Shown piece after piece: positions 1 to 4,500 of a stretch of 11,367 bases of DNA; position 1 is the first letter of the stretch; each line of letters begins with the position of its first letter. The stretch lies in contig CAJUSO010000078.1 of assembly GCA_910588965.1 (NCBI GenBank), positions 1-11,367 on the forward strand. Reading direction: 5' to 3'. The notes under the pieces are model-generated. The model saw only the letters and a program-made list of their open reading frames with translations, did no database searches and was not told the origin of the DNA. Source of the DNA: an uncultured Lachnospiraceae bacterium (GTDB taxonomy: Bacteria; Bacillota; Clostridia; Lachnospirales; Lachnospiraceae). The translations under genes were made by a program, and so were the position numbers.

Positions 1-13
1 TGTGTGCTATACT
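1..13 (+). promoter_or_regulatory. Extended -10 promoter of the outer holin-like toxin locus (left-truncated)
   Basis: A TATACT hexamer at 8-13 is preceded by TGC at 5-7, the extended -10 pattern seen at several other promoters in this window. The -35 box would lie left of the window. The predicted RNA start is near 20, at the beginning of the leader that is partly repeated in the antisense RNA gene at 843-878. The call is an inference from motif and position. Confidence 0.5.
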
Positions 14-19
14 CCATTC

Positions 20-113
20 ATGGGAAACCATAGAGCCAAAGGCGGCTTTACCCCTCTTGTATTTTGCGGAGGGTTCAAGCAGCCCTCCAGACGGAAGAAA
101 GGAGGGCGATGCA
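20..113 (+). promoter_or_regulatory. Structured leader of holin-like toxin mRNA with a Shine-Dalgarno switch
   Basis: GGAGGG occurs at 68-73 and again at 101-106, where it is the ribosome binding site seven bases before the ATG at 114. CCCTCC at 83-88 lies between them and can pair with either copy, giving two mutually exclusive hairpins, one of which hides the ribosome binding site. Bases 19-53 share CATG, ATAGAGCC and GGCTTT blocks with 843-878. The RNA made from the minus strand there should therefore be partly complementary to this leader. Metastable leaders and leader-targeting antisense RNAs are known from type I toxin mRNAs. Confidence 0.5.
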
Positions 114-139
114 ATGTATGTTACATACCAGGATTTGAG

Positions 140-159
140 TGATGCCAGATTAGGATAAA
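140..159 (+). repeat. Left imperfect inverted repeat of the putative cassette
   Basis: The core CCAGATTAGGATAAA at 145-159 matches the reverse complement of 688-702 (CCAGATAAGGACAAA) at 13 of 15 positions. A TGA triplet at 140-142 also matches the complement of 705-707. Confidence 0.45.
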
Positions 160-187
160 TTTTTGTTTTGTGAAAAGAAAATGTATC

Positions 188-216
188 TTGCAATTAAAAT
201 TTGCATATGCTATAAT
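188..216 (+). promoter_or_regulatory. Strong promoter of the inner antitoxin RNA
   Basis: TTGCAA at 188-193 and a perfect TATAAT at 211-216 are separated by exactly 17 bases, and TGC precedes the -10 (extended -10). The predicted RNA start is about 223. No protein-coding gene follows before the terminator at 261-298, so the promoter drives a short RNA. Such a strong promoter for a short RNA is what an antisense antitoxin needs. Confidence 0.75.
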
Positions 217-229
217 GTCGATAGACAAA

Positions 230-254
230 AAGTAGTGATAAGTCCATGTGGACA
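230..254 (+). repeat. Direct repeat, antitoxin copy
   Basis: It pairs with 414-439: 22 matching positions, three substitutions and one single-base gap. Shared blocks are AGTGATAA, TCCATGTG and ACA. Two of the three substitutions leave G-U wobble pairs between the two RNAs. Confidence 0.75.
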
Positions 255-260
255 AAAAAC

Positions 261-298
261 GAACCCCCGAACCGTATTGCCGTACAGTCCGGGGGTTC
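261..298. terminator. Two-way terminator shared by toxin mRNA and antitoxin RNA
   Basis: GAACCCCCG at 261-269 pairs with CGGGGGTTC at 290-298, with a partial inner stem (271-276 with 283-288) and loop TTGCCG. The plus strand continues with a T-rich tail at 299-310. The minus strand continues with six T's opposite 254-259. It therefore works for both convergent transcripts, as in the par locus. Confidence 0.85.
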
Positions 299-333
299 TT
301 CTTTTCTTTTATACTGGAAAAGCACCCAGTAGG

Positions 334-432
334 TTATTTGTTGTCCTTATGACCGCCATCTAACCATTTGATGATGTAGTGACAAGCTACACCAGCCGCA
401 ACAGCGACCAAAAAAGCAGTGATAATTTCCAT
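334..432 (-). CDS. Fst-like type I toxin, small hydrophobic membrane peptide
   Basis: The product has 32 residues. MEIITAFLVAV is followed by a hydrophobic stretch to about residue 21, then KWLDGG (22-27) and a short charged tail (H28 to K32). This is the plan of Fst/Ldr-type toxins: about 33 residues, one membrane helix, a basic residue then an LD pair, and a polar C-terminus. Such peptides insert into the cytoplasmic membrane and are toxic when not repressed. The ATG at 432 follows an AGGAGG (440-445) at seven-base spacing. In the mRNA leader, ACCT and CCC (464-455) can pair with GGG and AGGT (448-439), which would hide the ribosome binding site. A convergent antisense RNA and a shared terminator lie just downstream. 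The gene is below usual annotation size limits. Assignment to the Fst family rests on architecture and a short motif rather than on strong sequence identity. Confidence 0.75.
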   Translation of the reverse strand: MEIITAFLVAVAAGVACHYIIKWLDGGHKDNK

Positions 433-439
433 GTGAACA
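414..439 (+). repeat. Direct repeat, toxin start-region copy
   Basis: This is the second copy of the repeat at 230-254. It covers the toxin start codon (430-432), codons 2 to 6 and the seven bases between the start codon and the ribosome binding site at 440-445. Confidence 0.75.
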
Positions 440-478
440 CCTCCTCCCATTGTCGGGTATAGGTTGGACAACACAAGT

Positions 479-507
479 ATTATAACATATCAATAGATAG
501 TCTTCTA
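479..507 (-). promoter_or_regulatory. Promoter of the Fst-like toxin
   Basis: On the minus strand a perfect TATAAT (484-479) is preceded by TGT, giving an extended -10. The region 17 bases upstream (507-502) reads TAGAAG, a poor -35, so the promoter depends on the extended -10. The predicted RNA start is near 472, giving a toxin mRNA of about 220 bases ending at the shared terminator. That is close to the size known for par RNA I. Confidence 0.6.
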
Positions 508-687
508 TCCCTTTCTTAAAAGACTTTATACTTCGGATTGTGGTGGTAACAATCCGATGCTCGCTATCAATGTGGACGCTGACCTTATGGCAATCTTCCC
601 GTATAATTGATACCCATTTTCACATCCGAGAAGAATATTTATATCATTATCTTTGTTGTATATTCTTCCTTATATTCAATTATGGAT
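508..687. other. Non-coding remainder of the cassette with a hairpin
   Basis: No credible gene was found. A perfect 7-base stem, CGGATTG with CAATCCG (534-540 and 550-556), encloses TGGTGGTAA. The minus strand is open from 619 to 350 (90 codons) in one frame, overlapping the toxin in another frame. That frame has no start codon near its beginning and no recognised family. It might be a truncated gene remnant or chance. Confidence 0.35.
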
Positions 688-707
688 TTTGTCCTTATCT
701 GGTTTCA
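688..707 (-). repeat. Right imperfect inverted repeat of the putative cassette
   Basis: This is the partner of 140-159 in opposite orientation, with 16 of 20 positions matching. It ends just before the resumed toxin coding sequence at 711. Confidence 0.45.
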
Positions 708-774
708 TACTTAATCCAGATTGGAATACTCATTGTTGCCCTTGCAAATTTGCTTTGTCAGATTTACAAGGGAA

Positions 775-884
775 AAAAGAAATAGCCGCCACTACTCGCA
801 ATAGTGACGGCGTGTCTTTGCATAAGCAAAGGTAATGTTGTTCATGTAACGGGATAGAGCCGCTTCTATGGCTTTCCCTTTTTC
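775..884 (-). ncRNA. Predicted antisense antitoxin RNA of the outer holin-like toxin locus
   Basis: This RNA of about 105-110 bases starts near 884 under the promoter at 891-919 and ends at the hairpin 785-811. It contains a second hairpin, CTTTGC with GCAAAG (816-831). Its 5' part (878-843) is the complement of a segment repeating elements of the toxin leader (CATG, ATAGAGCC, GGCTTT), so it can pair with that leader as well as with the toxin mRNA 3' end. A minus-strand open frame spanning 792-980 overlaps this RNA but has no ribosome binding site and is rejected as a protein. Since the toxin gene is split, this may now be an orphan antitoxin, possibly acting on related copies elsewhere. Confidence 0.6.
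785..811. terminator. Two-way terminator of the outer holin-like toxin locus
   Basis: GCCGCCACTA (785-794) pairs with TAGTGACGGC (802-811) with a single mismatch and a 7-base loop. The hairpin begins at the last base of the toxin stop codon. The minus strand continues with a T-rich run opposite 773-784, making it a strong terminator for the antisense RNA. The plus-strand tail is weaker. Confidence 0.75.
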
Positions 885-890
885 TATTCT

Positions 891-919
891 AATATAGCAC
901 ATTCGGCAGCAGGATTCAA
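891..919 (-). promoter_or_regulatory. Promoter of the outer antitoxin RNA
   Basis: On the minus strand, TTGAAT (919-914) and TATATT (896-891) are separated by 17 bases, with TGC before the -10. No protein gene follows, only the RNA ending at 785-811. Confidence 0.7.
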
Positions 920-973
920 GGCTGAAACATATGTTTGCGGTAATGTGATTACAAAAGCTGTCTGCCTGCTGCC
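905..973. repeat. Inverted repeat beside the antitoxin promoter, with inner palindrome
   Basis: GGCAGCAGG (905-913) and CCTGCTGCC (965-973) form a perfect 9-base inverted repeat with a 51-base spacer. The left arm sits directly against the -35 box of the antisense promoter. Inside is a palindrome, GTAAT-GTG-ATTAC (940-952). It could be a regulatory site, an element end or chance; no known operator is recognised. Confidence 0.35.
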
Positions 974-1345
974 TTCTCACTTTCTTATCAGGTGTTCCCC
1001 TGAATATCCGTTTCCCAAACAGAACAGCGCCGTTGATTATATGAAAACTGTACTTTGGCAGAAACTTGAATCTGACATATGAGATTTAGAGAAAACCTAA
1101 AGAATAACGCTGGATGAAAACCTGGAAAAGGCTATAGAATAGAAGAAGGAAGAAGGAGGAAAATTATCTGAAAAAGACAGAAGATTATCCAGTGGCTTTA
1201 TCCATAATTATCATTCAAAGAAGAAAGAAAAATGCATACCTGTAAAAAGGATGAAATAACCAGGAAAACAAGGCAGTAAATTGTCAGTTAATTTAAAAAT
1301 CATGACATGGACTAGAAATAACACAAAAAAAGATTTGGTATTTTT
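974..1345. other. Gene-poor spacer with a possible eroded reading frame
   Basis: No intact gene was found. One plus-strand frame from ATG 1041 to TAA 1257-1259 reads protein-like stretches (MKTVLWQKLESDI, later LDENLEKAIE and LSEKDRRLSSGF). It is broken by stops at 1080-1082, 1098-1100 and 1140-1142. It has no ribosome binding site and no recognised family. It may be a decayed gene or just an A-rich, lysine- and glutamate-biased chance frame. Confidence 0.25.
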
Positions 1346-1351
1346 ATCAAA

Positions 1352-1388
1352 ACACCACTTTAAATTGCATGTAAAGTGGTGTATTTTT
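1352..1388 (+). terminator. Strong intrinsic terminator upstream of the gltB promoter
   Basis: An 11-base perfect stem (1352-1362 with 1372-1382; ACACCACTTTA and its complement) with a 9-base loop is followed by ATTTTTG. It separates the toxin-antitoxin region from the glt operon. The minus strand also has a TTTT run just past the stem, so it may act both ways. No intact gene feeds into it from the left. Confidence 0.75.
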
Positions 1389-1413
1389 GACTAATAATAT
1401 ATTTGTTATCAGA

Positions 1414-1447
1414 ATTATTCAAAAAAATATATATATTTTCAAATAAT
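1414..1447. promoter_or_regulatory. AT-rich dyad upstream of the glt promoter
   Basis: A 34-base imperfect palindrome (14 of 17 pairs match; ATTATT at 1414-1419, AATAAT at 1442-1447, centre TATATA) lies 25 bases before the -35 box. It could be a regulator site or an UP-like curved element. The regulator cannot be named from sequence, and no gltC-like gene is adjacent. Confidence 0.35.
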
Positions 1448-1471
1448 CAGATAATAAGAAAGAAAAAAATG

Positions 1472-1500
1472 TTTACAACCTGTGAAAAAAGGTGTATAGT
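1472..1500 (+). promoter_or_regulatory. Promoter of the gltBD operon
   Basis: TTTACA (1472-1477) and TATAGT (1495-1500) are separated by 17 bases. The predicted RNA start near 1507 gives a leader of about 85 bases. That leader contains the palindrome TGCCGGCA and ends with AAGGAGG eight bases before the gltB ATG. No known riboswitch class is recognised in it. Confidence 0.65.
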
Positions 1501-1591
1501 AGATATCAGAACAATGAATTTGTGACATAGGGCGCTAGGAAAACAAGGGTTTCTGCCGGCAAGGCATCAGGAAAGCAAGGAGGATGGATAA

Positions 1592-4500
1592 ATGCAGGAA
1601 GCAAAAAGGACAGCAACGGGGATGTATGACCCACGTTTTGAGCATGACAACTGTGGGATTGGCGCGGTTGTGAACATCAAAGGCGTCAAGTCCCATAAGA
1701 CAGTAGAGAACGCGTTGAAAATTGTAGAGAACCTAAAGCACCGGGCAGGGAAAGACGCTGGGGGCAAGACAGGGGACGGCGTTGGCATCCTGCTGCAGGT
1801 TTCCCATAAATTTTTCCAGAAAGCTGCCAAAGAAGCGGGCATCCCCATTGGGGAAGAGCGGGATTATGGGGTTGGCATGTTCTTCTTCCCACAGGATGAG
1901 TTAAAACGCAACCAGGCCATGAAAATGTTTGAGGTTATCTTGAAGAAGGAAGGCATGGGTTTCTTGGGATGGCGCCAAGTGCCGATTGACCCCGCGAAGC
2001 TGGGGCAGAAGGCCGTAGGCTGTATGCCCTGTATCATGCAGGGGTTTGTGGGGCGTCCGAAGGGGGTAGGGAAGGGGCTGGATTTTGACCGTAGGCTGTA
2101 TGTGGCCAGGAGGGTCTTTGAGCAGTCCAATGACAATACTTATGTGGTGTCCCTTTCCAGCAGGACCATTGTATATAAGGGGATGTTCCTGGTGGAGCAG
2201 CTGCGGCTGTTTTTTAAAGACCTGCAGGATCCAGATTACGAATCTGCCATAGCCACCGTGCATTCCAGGTTTTCCACGAATACGGAACCCAGCTGGGAAC
2301 GGGCGCATCCGAACCGTTTTATCGTCCATAACGGGGAGATCAACACCATCCTGGGAAATGCGGATAAGATGCTTGCCAGGGAAGAGACGATGGAATCTGA
2401 GCATCTGAAAGGCGAGCTGCAGAAGGTTCTCCCGGTGGTAAATGCGGAGGGCTCTGATTCCGCCATGTTGGACAACACCCTGGAGTTCCTGGTAATGAGC
2501 GGGATGGAACTGCCCCTGGCCGTTATGGTTACCATACCGGAGCCTTGGGCAAATAATGGCTTGATGAGCCAGAAGAAGAAAGACTTCTACCAATATTACG
2601 CCACCATGATGGAGCCTTGGGACGGGCCGGCTTCCATTGTGTTCAGCGATGGGGATATCTTGGGGGCGGTTTTGGACCGGAATGGGCTGCGCCCTTCCAG
2701 GTACTATATCACGGAGGACGGCGACCTGATTTTGTCCTCCGAGGTAGGCGTGTTGGAGATTGACCCCAGGAAGGTTGTGGCAAAGGAGCGGCTGCGGCCT
2801 GGGAAAATGCTTCTGGTGGACACGGTGCAGGGCAGGGTGGTCGGAGATGAAGAGCTGAAGGAGACATATGCCGGGCGGCAGCCTTATGGGGAATGGCTGG
2901 ACCGGAACCTGATTAACCTGGCAGACTTAAAAATCCCAAACCAGCGGGTGCCGGAATATTCCAAGGAGGAGCGGCAGCGGATGCAGAAGACCTTTGGATA
3001 TACCTATGAGTGTTTGCAGGAGGCTATCCTGCCTATGGCAGAAAACGGCAAGGAAGCCACGGCGGCCATGGGGATTGACACGCCCCTGGCGGCGCTGGCC
3101 GGGGACCACCAGCCGCTGTTCAATTATTTTAAACAGAAATTTGCCCAGGTGACAAACCCGCCCATTGACTCTATCCGGGAGGAGGTGGTGACCAGCTCCA
3201 CCGTGTATATCGGGGAGGATGGGAACCTCTTGGAGGAGAAGCCTAGGAACTGCCAGGTGCTGAAGGTCAATAACCCAATCCTGACCAATACGGATATTAT
3301 GAAGATAAAATCCATGCAGGTGGAAGGGTTTCAGGTTGCGGAGATCCCTATTATTTATTATAAGAATACCAGCCTGGAGAAAGCCATCGACCGGCTGTTT
3401 GTGGAAGCGGACCGGGCATACCGGGATGGGGCGAATATCCTAATCCTGTCTGACCGGGGGGTGGACGAGAACCATGTGCCGATTCCGTCCCTGCTGGCCG
3501 TTTCAGCCTTGCAGCAGCATTTGATTAAGACGAAAAAAAGGACGGCCTTAGCGGTTATCCTGGAGTCTGGCGAACCTAGGGAGGTGCACCATTTTGCCGC
3601 CCTTCTGGGCTATGGCGCCTGCGCCATTAACCCATACCTGGCGCAGGATACGGTGAAGCAGCTGATTGACGGGCATATGCTGGACAAGGATTATTATGCG
3701 GCTGTAGCGGATTACAACCAGGCGGTCATCCATGGGATTGTGAAGATTGCGGCGAAAATGGGGATTTCTACCATCCAGTCTTACCAGGGGGCGAAGATTT
3801 TCGAAGCCATCGGCATCAGCTCTGATGTGATTGGGAAGTATTTCACCAATACGGTGAGCCGGATTGAGGGCATTACCCTTAAGGATATAGAGGCGGATGT
3901 GGACGCGCTCCATTCCAGCGCCTATGACCCCCTGGGGCTGGAGACGGACCTGACCTTAGAGAGCCGGGGGCGGCATAAGATGCGCAGCGGCGCAGACAGC
4001 CATCTCTATAACCCGGTAACCATCCATCTCCTACAGGAATCCACCAGGAGGGGGGATTATGGGCTGTTCAAGCAGTATACGGCTGCGGCGGACGCCCAGG
4101 AGCGGGACGCGAACCTCCGGGGCCTGATGGATTTCCGGTTCCCCAAGAAGGCCGTGCCCTTAGAAGAGGTGGAAAGCGTGGAATCCATTGTAACACGGTT
4201 TAAGACAGGGGCTATGTCTTATGGGTCTATTTCACAGGAAGCCCATGAGACGTTAGCCATCGCGATGAACCGCCTCCATGGGAAATCCAACAGCGGGGAA
4301 GGCGGGGAGAGCCCGGAACGCCTCCTCCCTAGCCAGGATGGGAAGGACCGCTGCTCTGCCATCAAGCAGGTGGCTTCCGGGCGTTTTGGGGTGACCAGCC
4401 GGTATCTGGTCAGCGCCAAGGAAATCCAGATTAAAATGGCCCAGGGGGCGAAGCCTGGGGAAGGCGGGCACCTGCCGGGGCAGAAGGTCTATCCCTGGAT

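Larger units (their letters stand above)
223..308 (+). ncRNA. Predicted antisense antitoxin RNA of the Fst-like locus (RNA II type)
   Basis: This is a transcript of about 85 bases, from the promoter at 188-216 to the U-rich tail after the hairpin at 261-298. Its 5' part (230-254) is a direct repeat of 414-439, which spans the start codon of the convergent toxin gene, so it can base-pair with the toxin translation start. Its 3' part is fully complementary to the toxin mRNA terminator. In the pAD1 par locus of Enterococcus, RNA II blocks fst translation using the same layout: convergent genes, shared terminator and shared direct repeats. The function is inferred; the layout is seen directly. 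Confidence 0.7.
129..707. mobile_element. Putative small mobile cassette carrying an Fst-like toxin-antitoxin module
   Basis: This segment separates the two halves of the holin-like toxin gene. Its edges show an imperfect inverted repeat (140-159 against 688-707, 16 of 20 positions matching). There is also a near-direct repeat of GTTACATAC at 120-128 and GTTTCATAC at 702-710. It encodes no recognisable transposase, so it would be a non-autonomous element. The exact ends are uncertain: the direct repeat predicts ends near 129/701 and the inverted repeat near 140/707. Deletion or recombination between related loci is an alternative explanation. Confidence 0.4.
114..785 (+). pseudogene. Interrupted holin-like type I toxin gene (Hol-Tox-like)
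   Basis: The 5' piece starts at ATG 114 behind a good AAAGGAGGG site and encodes MYVTYQDL, then six unrelated residues and a stop at 156-158. The 3' piece at 711-785 encodes LIQIGILIVALANL followed by a KGKKK tail and TAG. Together they resemble a roughly 30-residue holin-like toxin: a short polar start, one membrane helix and a basic tail. Such peptides are annotated as putative holin-like toxins in many Lachnospiraceae. A GC-rich hairpin directly follows the stop, as expected for the end of the toxin mRNA. The pieces are separated by about 550-580 bases carrying another toxin-antitoxin module. The 3' piece lies at the end of a longer plus-strand open frame starting at 540, but the upstream part of that frame has no good ribosome binding site and looks accidental. 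Family assignment is from memory of related peptides; the split itself is visible. Confidence 0.6.

Noticed and set aside
163..363. 66-codon plus-strand open frame
   Set aside because: It spans the antitoxin promoter, the two-way terminator and the antisense of the toxin; no ribosome binding site and no protein-like pattern.
540..785. 81-codon plus-strand open frame as an intact membrane protein gene
   Set aside because: Only the last 25 or so codons look like a real protein (the holin-like toxin end). The upstream part has no ribosome binding site and crosses the cassette hairpin and right inverted repeat.
792..980. 62-codon minus-strand open frame
   Set aside because: It overlaps the predicted outer antitoxin RNA, its promoter and its terminator, has no ribosome binding site, and is better explained by the RNA gene.
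1107..1125. CTGGATGAAA shared with the repeat array at the right end
   Set aside because: Only ten bases match, with no second unit nearby; chance in purine-rich sequence is likely.
1507..1591. Riboswitch in the gltB leader
   Set aside because: The leader is short and shows only a small palindrome; no conserved core of a known riboswitch class is visible.
1901..2593. 230-codon minus-strand open frame inside gltB, and other long antisense frames in gltB and gltD
   Set aside because: These are shadows of GC-rich coding sequence on the other strand, without ribosome binding sites or family features.
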